Source: M3007 sp964646615 (lineage in GTDB: Bacteria; Bacteroidota; Bacteroidia; Chitinophagales; Saprospiraceae). From it: DNA of 64,000 nucleotides. The translations under genes were made by a program, and so were the position numbers. Location of the stretch: assembly GCA_964646615.1 (NCBI GenBank), contig CAZYEV010000014.1, positions 47,007 through 111,006 of the forward strand, read 5' to 3'. The notes beneath the pieces are model-generated. The model was not told where the DNA came from and did not search any database. It saw nothing but the letters and a program-made list of their open reading frames with translations. Shown here piece after piece: positions 36,770-44,992 of this stretch (position 1 is its first letter; each line of letters begins with the position of its first letter).

Positions 36770-39501
36770 TCGGCCAGGGCTTGTTCTTTGCGGCGTTCGT
36801 CCCAGCGCACCCAGATTTTATATAGCTCCATAGTGATGAGTACGGAAGTGGCCGACAGCAGCAACAGCTTCCAGTAATACCAGCTGACTGGCTCAACGCG
36901 TAGGAGCGATTGCATAAAGGGTATGTGCATGCTCAAGATGTGTATGCCCTGAGCGGCCAGTACGCCGAAGACGAGCAGGTAGTTGCGGCTAATGGGTACG
37001 CGGAAGGCGGAGGTGCGCTCGGAGCGGCAGCTAAAGACATGCACGTTTTGCATCAGCACGAAGAGTAGGAGGATGTCGTTGCGCGCCTCTGCTTCGCCCA
37101 TTCCGACTATTTGGATAAGGTAGTACCACAGGCCTAACGTAACTAATCCCATCGTGAGACCAGCCGTGAGGGTCTGCCCGATCATCAGGCGGTTGAAAAT
37201 AGACTCGGAGGGCTTTCGAGGTGGACGCCGCATGGCACCTGGCTCACCGCCTTCAAAGGCTAAGGCGACGTCCTGGATGCCGTTGGTAACTAAGTTGAGC
37301 CATAGTAACTGTACGGCTAACAGGGGCACTGGCAGTTGTAACAGCACAGACATGAGGAAGAGAAACACCTCCGCGGCGCCAGTGGAGACCAGCAATGAAA
37401 TAACCTTGCGCACATTGTCGTAGGCAAAGCGCCCTTCTTCTACGCCCGCAACGATGCTGGTAAAGTTGTCGTCAATGATGATCATGGTGCCCGTCTCTTT
37501 GGCAGCGTCGGTGCCCGACCCCATGGCCACGCCGATGTTGGCCCGGCGCAGTGCGGGGGTGTCGTTGACGCCATCGCCCGTAACGGCTACAAACTCGCCG
37601 CTTCGGATGAGGGCGTCCACAATCTGAAGTTTTTGCTCAGGCGATACGCGCGCAAAGACGTTGGAGTTGCGGACCAATTGGCTAAAGGCCTCCCCGTCAG
37701 GGTCGCCCGCTTCGCTCAGTTGCTTTCCGCTGACGACAGGGAGGGTGTGTCTGGGCTTTATCAAACCCAATTCGCGCGAGATGGCCTCCGCTGTGGCGGG
37801 GTGGTCGCCGGTGATCATGATAACCCGGATGCCCGCCTTTCGGCAGCGCTTGACGGCGTCTTTGGCCTCCGGGCGCAGCGGATCTATAAAACCCGCCAGA
37901 CCCAGGAAGTGGAGGCCGCGCAGGGCTTCTGCGGGCTTTTTGCCCTCGAGGGTTGGGCATGGGCCGCCGGCGAGGGCCAGCACGCGCAGACCTTCGGCGG
38001 CCAGGGCGTCGGCGCGCGCTTCGATAGCAGTGCGGTCGAGCGGAATGGTCTGCCCATTTACGAGCGCGTCGCCGCAAAAATCCAGAATGGTTTCGACAGC
38101 TCCTTTGGCCGCCGCCCATAGTTCACCGTTCTTTCGATAGAAGGCGGCGGAGTACTTGTTTTCAGACTCATAAGGAATCTCCTCTACCAGCTCCAGGCTG
38201 GATTTGTAGGCCTCTGGCTGAACGCCGGCTTTGTAGCCAAGCGCCAGCAAGGCCACGTCCATGGCGTCGCCCTGGTGTTCCCATTGGCCGTTTTCGGTGC
38301 GATGCAGACTGGCTTCGTTGGCCATCAGGGCAGCTTCCAGGAAGGGCTGAAGCGCTTCTGAAGCGGCAGGAGCCTCATCGTGGCGTATTTCACCGACGCC
38401 ATTGTAGCCTTCTCCGCTGACGTGGTACCGCGTTTCGTCGGGCAGGACAACCGTGCGCACGGTTTGCTGGTTTACCGTCAGGGTGCCCGTTTTATCGCTG
38501 GCAATGACGGTGCAGCTGCCTAAGCTTTCCACAGCCGTCAGCCGTCGTACGATGACATTGCGCTTCGACATACGACTGGTAGCCACCGACAGCGCCACGG
38601 TCATTGCCACAGGCAAGCCTTCCGGTATGGCCGATACAGCCAGTGCTACTACGAAGAAGAAAATACTCATCCAGTCGTAGCCCTGAGCACGCAGAATGAA
38701 GGCCAGCACAAAGCTGACGATCATAATGAATATGGCGATGCTGCGCGTGAAGCGCTCCATGCGCAATACCAGAGGAGGCTTGGCCGTCTCCGACTCGGCC
38801 ACGCTGCGTGCAATGGCGCCTACTTCGGTACTTACCCCTGTGGCGACTACTACGCCCATGCCGCGCCCGGTGGTAATGGTTGAGCCGGCATATACCATGT
38901 TGTGTCGGTCGGCCAATGGCGTCGCCTCCGGCTGAGGCTCCGTACTTTTCTCTACCGTAATGGACTCCCCTGTCAGCAGACTCTCGTCAGCCAAAAGCCC
39001 GCGCGCCGACAACAGGCGCATGTCAGCAGGCACTTTACTGCCCGATTCCAGCAGCACAATGTCGCCTGGGACGAGCTCCTCGGCGTCTATCTCACGCACT
39101 CGTCCGTTGCGTCTTACTTTAGCCTGAATGTGCAGCATGCGCTGCAGGCTGGACGCACTTTTTTGCGCCTTGAACTCCTGATAGGCGCCTAAGGCTGTGT
39201 TCAGACCAATGACAATCAGAATAAAAAGAGCATCTGTGCCCTCTCCAATCAGCACGGATACGCCCGCAGCTACCAGCAGTATTGCTATCAGGGGGCTGGC
39301 TATCTGGTGAAAAATAATCTCCCAAATCGTCGGCTGTCTGGCCGCCGGGAGGGCATTCAGCCCATAGCGTTTTAAGCGTTCCTGCGCCTCTGCCTCCGTC
39401 AAGCCCTCGCGGCGGGTGTTCCAGTGCTCCAGGACGGCTTCGCCCGACATGGCGTGCCAGACTTGAGGGCTGACGGAGACTTCTTCTTTTACGTTTTCCA
39501 T
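36766..39501 (-). CDS. P2-type cation-transporting ATPase
   Basis: 911 residues. Cation-ATPase N domain at the start (WHAMSGEAVLEHWN). LLTGES in the actuator domain, AIPEGLPVAMTVALSVATSRM in TM4, phosphorylation motif DKTGTLT near residue 340, GDGVNDTPAL in the hinge, and TM5-6 with LLWLNLVTNGIQD. The PEGLP sequence and lack of CPC or HMA domains place it in the P2 group (calcium or other hard cations). The exact ion cannot be read. A -7 box at 39606 would give a leader of about 100 nt. Confidence 0.87.
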   Translation of the reverse strand: MENVKEEVSVSPQVWHAMSGEAVLEHWNTRREGLTEAEAQERLKRYGLNALPAARQPTIWEIIFHQIASPLIAILLVAAGVSVLIGEGTDALFILIVIGLNTALGAYQEFKAQKSASSLQRMLHIQAKVRRNGRVREIDAEELVPGDIVLLESGSKVPADMRLLSARGLLADESLLTGESITVEKSTEPQPEATPLADRHNMVYAGSTITTGRGMGVVVATGVSTEVGAIARSVAESETAKPPLVLRMERFTRSIAIFIMIVSFVLAFILRAQGYDWMSIFFFVVALAVSAIPEGLPVAMTVALSVATSRMSKRNVIVRRLTAVESLGSCTVIASDKTGTLTVNQQTVRTVVLPDETRYHVSGEGYNGVGEIRHDEAPAASEALQPFLEAALMANEASLHRTENGQWEHQGDAMDVALLALGYKAGVQPEAYKSSLELVEEIPYESENKYSAAFYRKNGELWAAAKGAVETILDFCGDALVNGQTIPLDRTAIEARADALAAEGLRVLALAGGPCPTLEGKKPAEALRGLHFLGLAGFIDPLRPEAKDAVKRCRKAGIRVIMITGDHPATAEAISRELGLIKPRHTLPVVSGKQLSEAGDPDGEAFSQLVRNSNVFARVSPEQKLQIVDALIRSGEFVAVTGDGVNDTPALRRANIGVAMGSGTDAAKETGTMIIIDDNFTSIVAGVEEGRFAYDNVRKVISLLVSTGAAEVFLFLMSVLLQLPVPLLAVQLLWLNLVTNGIQDVALAFEGGEPGAMRRPPRKPSESIFNRLMIGQTLTAGLTMGLVTLGLWYYLIQIVGMGEAEARNDILLLFVLMQNVHVFSCRSERTSAFRVPISRNYLLVFGVLAAQGIHILSMHIPFMQSLLRVEPVSWYYWKLLLLSATSVLITMELYKIWVRWDERRKEQALAD

Positions 39502-39605
39502 GTGTCTTACAGCAGTAGGCTAAAAATGAAATCTGTCGCGGCAAAAAACGGAACTTTTCGCAAAAGCATCGAAGCCCGGAGGCCGGCATGCCTGCTCGCA
39601 TTGGC

Positions 39606-39613
39606 CAAACTTA
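39606..39613 (-). promoter_or_regulatory. -7 element TAAGTTTG (minus strand) for the P2-type ATPase
   Basis: The plus strand reads CAAACTTA, about 105 bp upstream of the ATG at 39501. No clear -33 box. Confidence 0.4.
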
Positions 39614-39755
39614 ATTTTTAGTTCAAATTTTCGTAGGTCTCGTGGGCGCCCAAAACACTTCAGGTCTAAAACCCGGAAAGAAATCAATGCTCTGGCCTAC
39701 ATTCGCCGCGCCTTGTCGCAAAGGCGGTTATGCTCAAACAAAACACACTTCATTC

Positions 39756-42146
39756 ATGAAAAGGCTTTTCTTCGGCGGCCTGACGCTGCTCCTGCTCCTT
39801 GGGCCTATGTTTGCTCCTGCCCAGGACTTTAATCTTCAACTTCGGGCCACGCTCGACTATCCGGGCCAGACGCTGGCCAACGTCTGGGGCTACACCCAGG
39901 ACGGGCGCGAATACGCGCTCGTAGGTGCTTCGCGCGGCCTGTCTATCGTGGACGTTACCAACCCCGACGCTCCGGTACAAATCGTGCAGATCCCTGGCCC
40001 AAACAACCTCTGGCGCGAAATTAAAACCTACCGGCACTACGCCTACGTAACTACTGAAGGCGGCGGCGGCGTCCAGATTGTGGATCTGAGCAAACTGCCC
40101 AGCCCTGACCTGGACTACCATAATTACACCGGAACGGGTGAAATTGCAGGCCAATTAGGCGCTATTCATGCGCTGCACGTGGACGAAACGCGCGGCTTCC
40201 TCTACACCTACGGCGGCAACTTCAGCAGCGTGCGCGTGCACGACCTCAACGCTGACCCCTACAACCCGGTCTATGTGGGCAAATTTGACGACCTGGGCTA
40301 CATCCACGACGGTTACGCAGACAACGACACCCTTTACGCCTGCCACATCTACGCCGGTGTGATGTCGGTGGTGGATATGCGCGACAAGGCTAAGCCGGTG
40401 CTGTTGGGTACCGTAGAAACTCCCGCCCGATTTGCGCACAACTCCTGGATGCTCAGCGACCGCAAAACCGTGCTCACCACCGACGAGCGCGTGCCCTCCT
40501 TCCTGACGGCCTACGACGTGAGCGACCCTACCGACATTCGTGAATTAGACCGCTATTCCACCAACGATGGCTTTGGCTCTATCGGACACAATACGCACAT
40601 CCTCAACGACTACGCCATCACATCCTGGTACACCGACGGCGTAACCATCGTGGATGCGCACAAGCCCGACAACCTCGTGCTCGTCGGCCAATTCGACACC
40701 TGGCCCGGCGGTAGTGGCCCTACCTTCGACGGCTGCTGGGGCGTGTATCCCTTCTTTCCTTCGGGCAATATGGTGGCCACTAACATCCCATCCACTGGCC
40801 CGGGCAGCGGCCCAGGGCGTCTGTTCGTCCTGACGCCCACTTACCAGCGCGCCTGTTACCTCGAAGGCCGCATCCTCGATGGTTGCAACGGCCAGCCCTT
40901 AGCCGACGCTGAAGTAAAAATTCTCAGCCCGCTCGTCACGCCTGCCAAAACGACCCGCACCGACGGTACTTTTAAAACGGGGCAACCCACGCCCGGCACG
41001 TTCACTGTAACCGTCAGCAAACCCGGATACCAGACGGCTTCCGTCCTCCTGAATTTCCAGCCCGGCCAGGTAACTGAACTGGAGCTGACCCTGAACCCGC
41101 TGACCGCCTTCGATGTGCAAGGGCTGACGCTGCAAAAAGGCGCCGGCACTCCGGTGGCCAACCAGCGCCTGATTCTGCGCGGCCCGGTGAACACCTACAC
41201 CGTACAGACCGACGCCAGCGGTCGCTTCGACCTCGCCTGCATCAGCGGCGGCAACTATCGCGTCGGTGCGTGGGGCTATCGCGTCACCGAGGCCACGGTG
41301 GAAGCCGATGGGCCGCTGACGCTCGAACTGGAGCCGGCTTACTACGATGACTTTGAACTCGATTTGGGCTGGACGACCTCCGCCACGGCTACCTCCGGCT
41401 TCTGGGAGCGCGGAGTACCGGTGGCGACTTTTTTCCAAAATGCCCTCTCCAACCCGGGCACTGACGTGGACTTCGACAATGGCGAAGAGTGCTACGTAAC
41501 CGGCAATGGCGGCGGCGCTGCCGGCAACGACGACGTGGACAACGGCAGCGTAACCCTCACCTCGCCGCCCATGCGCCTGGCCGCCTACAGCGATGCTGTG
41601 CTCAAGTACCACTTCTGGTTTTACAACCGCGGCGGCAACACGCCGCCGAACGACCGCTTCGAGGTGCGCCTCAGCAACGGCGCTCAGACCGTTCTCCTCC
41701 GCACCGACACTACCTCGATGAGCGCGTGGCGCCCCTCCGGCGAAATTCGCCTGCGCAACTTCCTGCCCCTGACCGATAACATGCGCGTGCACTTCATCGC
41801 CTATGACGACAACCCGGGGCACTTAGTCGAAGCCGCCGTGGATGCCTTCGAGGTCATACCCGGTACCGTCTCGACCGACAACACGGCTGCTGCTCCCTGG
41901 CTCGAATGGCAGGTGGCACCCAATCCGTCGGCCTCCTTCTTCTGGCTGCGCTACCGCGGCCAGAATGCTGAACTCGCCACAGCCGAAGTGCTCGATGCCC
42001 TCGGTCGCCGCATCGAAACGCACCCGCTCAACGCCGACGGCGGTGAACTGCGCTTCGGCCACACGCTGTTGCCCGGCGCCTATACGCTGCGCCTGATGGC
42101 CACCGACGGCCGCCAAATGGCCCTCCGATTGGTGAAGACCCGCTGA
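39756..42146 (+). CDS. choice-of-anchor B family secreted protein with T9SS sorting domain
   Basis: 796 residues from the ATG at 39756 (signal peptide ending ...FAPAQ|DFN). Residues of about 25-370 form LVIVD-type beta-propeller repeats (YALVGASRGLSIVDVTNP, GGVQIVDLSKL, AGVMSVVDMRDK, DGVTIVDAHKP), the choice-of-anchor B layout. Two carboxypeptidase-regulatory-like Ig modules follow (about 370-525), then a jelly-roll-type region and a T9SS C-terminal domain (WQVAPNPSASFFWLRY ... LPGAYTLRLMATDG). Likely surface-displayed binding protein. A near -7 box TACATTCG at 39698 may serve it. Confidence 0.82.
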   Translation: MKRLFFGGLTLLLLLGPMFAPAQDFNLQLRATLDYPGQTLANVWGYTQDGREYALVGASRGLSIVDVTNPDAPVQIVQIPGPNNLWREIKTYRHYAYVTTEGGGGVQIVDLSKLPSPDLDYHNYTGTGEIAGQLGAIHALHVDETRGFLYTYGGNFSSVRVHDLNADPYNPVYVGKFDDLGYIHDGYADNDTLYACHIYAGVMSVVDMRDKAKPVLLGTVETPARFAHNSWMLSDRKTVLTTDERVPSFLTAYDVSDPTDIRELDRYSTNDGFGSIGHNTHILNDYAITSWYTDGVTIVDAHKPDNLVLVGQFDTWPGGSGPTFDGCWGVYPFFPSGNMVATNIPSTGPGSGPGRLFVLTPTYQRACYLEGRILDGCNGQPLADAEVKILSPLVTPAKTTRTDGTFKTGQPTPGTFTVTVSKPGYQTASVLLNFQPGQVTELELTLNPLTAFDVQGLTLQKGAGTPVANQRLILRGPVNTYTVQTDASGRFDLACISGGNYRVGAWGYRVTEATVEADGPLTLELEPAYYDDFELDLGWTTSATATSGFWERGVPVATFFQNALSNPGTDVDFDNGEECYVTGNGGGAAGNDDVDNGSVTLTSPPMRLAAYSDAVLKYHFWFYNRGGNTPPNDRFEVRLSNGAQTVLLRTDTTSMSAWRPSGEIRLRNFLPLTDNMRVHFIAYDDNPGHLVEAAVDAFEVIPGTVSTDNTAAAPWLEWQVAPNPSASFFWLRYRGQNAELATAEVLDALGRRIETHPLNADGGELRFGHTLLPGAYTLRLMATDGRQMALRLVKTR

Positions 42147-42176
42147 CGCTCCTCGAAAAAACTCCCTCACTCGGCA

Positions 42177-42211
42177 TGCGGAGCGGTGGCTGCGATGGCA
42201 ACCGCTCCGCA
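42177..42211. terminator. hairpin between convergent genes
   Basis: The arms 42177-42187 and 42201-42211 form a perfect 11-bp stem between the stops of the choice-of-anchor B and LOG genes. No T-run on either side, so termination is only likely, probably in both directions. Confidence 0.5.
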
Positions 42212-42216
42212 CGCGG

Positions 42217-42978
42217 CTATTGCTCCAGCGAATAGTTGGGCGACAGCTGCTCCATATCGCGCTGGTAAAACTCGTTGATGATGCGCACAACCTCGTCGGC
42301 ATCGTCGGTGATGTGAAACAGGTCGAGGTCTTCCGGGCTGATGTTGTGGTGCCGCTCGAGCATGACCTCGACTATCCAGTCCTTCAGGCCTGTCCAGAAC
42401 TCGGTGCCCACCAGCACAATGGGCACGGGCGTGATGGTCTTGGTCTGTACCAGCGTGAGCACTTCGAACAGTTCGTCTAAGGTGCCGAAGCCACCGGGCA
42501 TGACGACAAACCCCTGGGCATATTTGACAAACATAACCTTGCGCACGAAGAAATAGCGATGCTTCAGGTTGAGCGCCGGTGCGATGAACGGGTTGTGGCT
42601 CTGCTCAAAAGGCAGGTTGATGTTCAGCCCTACGGAGGCGCCGCCTTTCATCCAGGCGCCTTTGTTGCCGGCTTCCATGATGCCCGGGCCGCCGCCGGTG
42701 ATAACGCCGTACCCTTCCTCCACCAGGCGCATGGCAATTTTGGTGGCCAGTTCATAGTAGAATGTACCTGGCTTAGTGCGCGCCGAGCCAAAGATCGAAA
42801 CGCAGGGCCCAACCTGATTGAGCACCTCGAAACCCTGAACAAACTCGGACATGACTTTGAACATCGTCCAGGCGTTCTCGCCGCGCAGGGTCTTCCATTG
42901 CTTGGTTTTGGCGGCTACACCTGCTCCGTTTTGAGCAGAGGGTGTCTCGACCGGCGGTTCTTTCATAGTCTTTTCCAT
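42217..42978 (-). CDS. LOG-family nucleotide 5'-monophosphate nucleosidase
   Basis: 253 residues from the ATG at 42978 (a second ATG is 12 bp further in). The fold markers of the LOG/TIGR00730 family are clear: CVSIFGSARTKPG, TGGGPGIMEAGNKGA and VVMPGGFGTLDELFE, with the PGGxGTxxE catalytic motif. These enzymes release the base from nucleoside monophosphates (cytokinin-activation type). A promoter at 43061 and an intrinsic terminator at 43005-43038 precede the gene, so it may be attenuated. An upstream in-frame extension to 43074 crosses the promoter and was rejected. Confidence 0.87.
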   Translation of the reverse strand: MEKTMKEPPVETPSAQNGAGVAAKTKQWKTLRGENAWTMFKVMSEFVQGFEVLNQVGPCVSIFGSARTKPGTFYYELATKIAMRLVEEGYGVITGGGPGIMEAGNKGAWMKGGASVGLNINLPFEQSHNPFIAPALNLKHRYFFVRKVMFVKYAQGFVVMPGGFGTLDELFEVLTLVQTKTITPVPIVLVGTEFWTGLKDWIVEVMLERHHNISPEDLDLFHITDDADEVVRIINEFYQRDMEQLSPNYSLEQ

Positions 42979-43004
42979 AAGCACACAACAGAATTCTTTT
43001 AGTG

Positions 43005-43038
43005 GAAAAAAAAGCCCGTCGCGTGTGGCGACAGGCTT
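43005..43038 (-). terminator. intrinsic terminator inside the LOG leader
   Basis: The arms 43028-43038 and 43012-43022 form an 11-bp stem (one G-U pair on the minus strand, 5-nt loop), followed on the minus strand by eight T residues. It sits between the -7 box (43061-43068) and the ATG (42978), leaving a terminated leader of about 50 nt. Confidence 0.7.
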
Positions 43039-43060
43039 GCTTACAAGTGAAAAAGTGCAG

Positions 43061-43068
43061 CAAAGGTA
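43061..43068 (-). promoter_or_regulatory. -7 element TACCTTTG (minus strand) for the LOG gene
   Basis: The plus strand reads CAAAGGTA. It is 82 bp upstream of the ATG at 42978. Confidence 0.6.
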
Positions 43069-43170
43069 AGGCACTGAAATGAGTTATACACAGCAGAATA
43101 CGAGGGCGCAACCGCTGTAGAATAGCGCACAGGCTGACGCAGGTCAATAGTCGCGTTTTGGCTCGCCGCC

Positions 43171-43178
43171 TACCTTTG
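43171..43178 (+). promoter_or_regulatory. -7 element TACCTTTG for the CxGKC small-protein gene
   Basis: Perfect TAnnTTTG ending 8 nt before the ATG at 43187, so the predicted leader is only 3-5 nt. Confidence 0.6.
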
Positions 43179-43186
43179 TGGCCGTT

Positions 43187-43573
43187 ATGGCACGCCGATT
43201 TCTCTCGGTCGTATTGGTTGCGAGCATGCTGGGTCAGGCATCCGTCCGGACGGTGCTGCTGCTGCATTATCGGTGGAACCGCCAAGCCTACGTGCAGCGC
43301 TGTGAGAATGTTGCAAAGCCTGAGCTGGACTGCCAGGGTAAGTGCTATCTGAAGAAGAAAATGATGGCCGCAGAAGGCCGTCAGAGCAATCATCGCCAGC
43401 CGCTCCCTGCATTTTTCTTTTCCTGGAAAGACCTTTCGCTGTTTTGGAAAGGCGAGGAAGACGGCGCTTTCAGGGAATTATGGAAGGGCGAGGTAACGCT
43501 TCTTTTTCCGCCTTGTGGCGGCAGCCCAAGGGCTGGCTGTCTCAATAGTGTTTTTCATCCACCGCCCTGCTGA
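43187..43573 (+). CDS. small exported protein with C-x-G-K-C motif
   Basis: 128 residues from the ATG at 43187, immediately after a -7 box. An N-terminal hydrophobic segment precedes the conserved core CENVAKPELDCQGKCYLKKKM (three cysteines, about residues 41-61). I recall this as a recurring small Bacteroidota family often beside transport genes. The cysteine spacing suggests metal binding. The C-terminal half is variable. The next gene encodes an outer-membrane-type protein that starts its mature part with C-D-I-C-G-C, so a shared role in metal handling is plausible but inferred. Confidence 0.65.
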   Translation: MARRFLSVVLVASMLGQASVRTVLLLHYRWNRQAYVQRCENVAKPELDCQGKCYLKKKMMAAEGRQSNHRQPLPAFFFSWKDLSLFWKGEEDGAFRELWKGEVTLLFPPCGGSPRAGCLNSVFHPPPC

Positions 43574-43643
43574 GGACAGATGGCTAACCTTTTGGGCTAT
43601 TTCCCGGCCATGCAATGGCTGCAACGGAGGAGATAGCCGTTCT

Positions 43644-43651
43644 TAGTTTTG
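43644..43651 (+). promoter_or_regulatory. -7 element TAGTTTTG
   Basis: TAnnTTTG match 28 bp upstream of the ATG at 43680. Confidence 0.5.
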
Positions 43652-43679
43652 CTGTTTCTCCACATTTTTTTCCAAGAGG

Positions 43680-44681
43680 ATGAAAAGACTGTTTATCGCC
43701 CTCATGGGATGGGCGGCGCTGCTGCCGTCAGTGGCGCGGGCTTGCGACATCTGCGGGTGTTCGAGCAGTGCTCAGACGCTGGGCCTTTTGCCGTTGGTGC
43801 AGCGTAATTTGGTGGGCGCTCGCTGGCAGGGTCAGGGTTACCGCACTGTTCCTCACGGCAGCACGCCCAACTCCCGAGAGGATTTCCATTCGTTCGACCT
43901 TTGGGGCCGCTGGATGCCACACCCGCGGTGGCAGGCGATGGCCTTCGTACCCTATCAGTATCATCTTCGGCGGTTCGACGACGGCCCTCAGCAGCGCGTC
44001 CGAGGGCTGGGCGATGTGTCGCTGTTGGTGCAATTTTCTATTCTCGACCCCCACCGGCCTGCAAGCGGGCGCTGGCGACATGCGCTTCAGGTGGGCGGTG
44101 GCCTTAAGTTGCCCACGGGCGACTTTCGCCGGCAGGCGCCGATGAACGGGCTGGAGACGGTCTTGCCGCCAGCGCTCCAGCCGGGCACGGGGAGCACCGA
44201 TGGCCTCCTCTCCGCCTTATACGTGGTGAGCACCCGCCGCTGGGGAGCCAGTGTTGACGGCTCTTTCCGCCTGACGGGTGAAAACAGCGACGGCTATCGC
44301 TTCGGCTCGCGGGCCAGTGGCGCCGTTCGCTTCTTTCATGCAGGTCATTGGCAACAGATAACTTGGACGCCCTATGTGGGCGCGCAATGGGACTACCGCG
44401 GCGCCGACTTCCTTCAGGGCCGTCAGCAGCCCGAAACAGGCGGATGGGTGGCGCTGGCTAATGCAGGCGTAGAGGTCTTTGCCCGAAACATGGCCTTCGG
44501 TCTGACCTGGAGCCAACCGCTGGCCCACCACCTTTCGGACGGTTTCGTCACGCCTGGGCCGCGCTTTTCGGCCTCCGCCGCCGTTTTCCTGGGCACACGC
44601 CAACGGGTGTCGAAGCCCATACCGCCTGTTCCTTTCTTATTTCCAAATGTCCAATCGGACACCAAATCAACAGAACAATGA
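43680..44681 (+). CDS. outer-membrane transporter-like protein with N-terminal CDICGC motif
   Basis: 333 residues with a signal peptide ending ...SVARA|CDIC. The mature N-terminus carries C-D-I-C-G-C, a likely metal-binding motif. The rest alternates short amphipathic strands (for example WQAMAFVPYQYHLRRF and HALQVGGGLKLPTGDF), as expected for an outer-membrane beta-barrel of the MetA/phenol-pathway transporter type. Its stop overlaps the next start as ATGA, so 43680, 44678 and 44993 form one operon. It follows the C-x-G-K-C protein. The substrate is unknown, with metal ions the best guess. Confidence 0.7.
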   Translation: MKRLFIALMGWAALLPSVARACDICGCSSSAQTLGLLPLVQRNLVGARWQGQGYRTVPHGSTPNSREDFHSFDLWGRWMPHPRWQAMAFVPYQYHLRRFDDGPQQRVRGLGDVSLLVQFSILDPHRPASGRWRHALQVGGGLKLPTGDFRRQAPMNGLETVLPPALQPGTGSTDGLLSALYVVSTRRWGASVDGSFRLTGENSDGYRFGSRASGAVRFFHAGHWQQITWTPYVGAQWDYRGADFLQGRQQPETGGWVALANAGVEVFARNMAFGLTWSQPLAHHLSDGFVTPGPRFSASAAVFLGTRQRVSKPIPPVPFLFPNVQSDTKSTEQ

Positions 44682-44989
44682 ACTGGACACAAGATAAGCT
44701 GGCATACTACGTCGCCATAGCGGCTGCCTTCATCGCCGTTTTTTATCTGCTTTTAGCCGCCAGCCGAATGCTGGGCCTGTACCTGCGCTGGATAGACCGC
44801 CTGCCCATAGGGGCGGACGACTTTCGGCCACTGCTGGACAGCGTGGGAATGGTCGTCTTCTGGGGCGGGGTGGCGCTGTTGTTTCGGGCGCTGCCGTTCT
44901 GGATGGCTGTTGCAGCGGTTTCGTGTGTATGGCTGTTTTATCAGCTGTGGCAGGTTTCCAAAAAGGTAAAAACATTGAAAAAACTGTAG
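44678..44989 (+). CDS. small membrane protein
   Basis: 103 residues with three hydrophobic segments (about 11-33, 53-68 and 70-88) and a basic C-terminal tail (KKVKTLKKL). The ATG overlaps the previous stop (ATGA), indicating translational coupling. The M1 aminopeptidase gene begins 3 bp later. No family was recognised. Confidence 0.6.
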   Translation: MNWTQDKLAYYVAIAAAFIAVFYLLLAASRMLGLYLRWIDRLPIGADDFRPLLDSVGMVVFWGGVALLFRALPFWMAVAAVSCVWLFYQLWQVSKKVKTLKKL

Positions 44990-44992
44990 CCC

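Noticed and set aside
39603..39612. Further copy of the palindromic unit (GGCCAAACTT)
   Set aside because: Only the left half matches; the right arm is absent.
42979..43074. N-terminal extension of the LOG protein
   Set aside because: It would be read across the -7 box and terminator, and the extra residues have no hydrophobic or family pattern.
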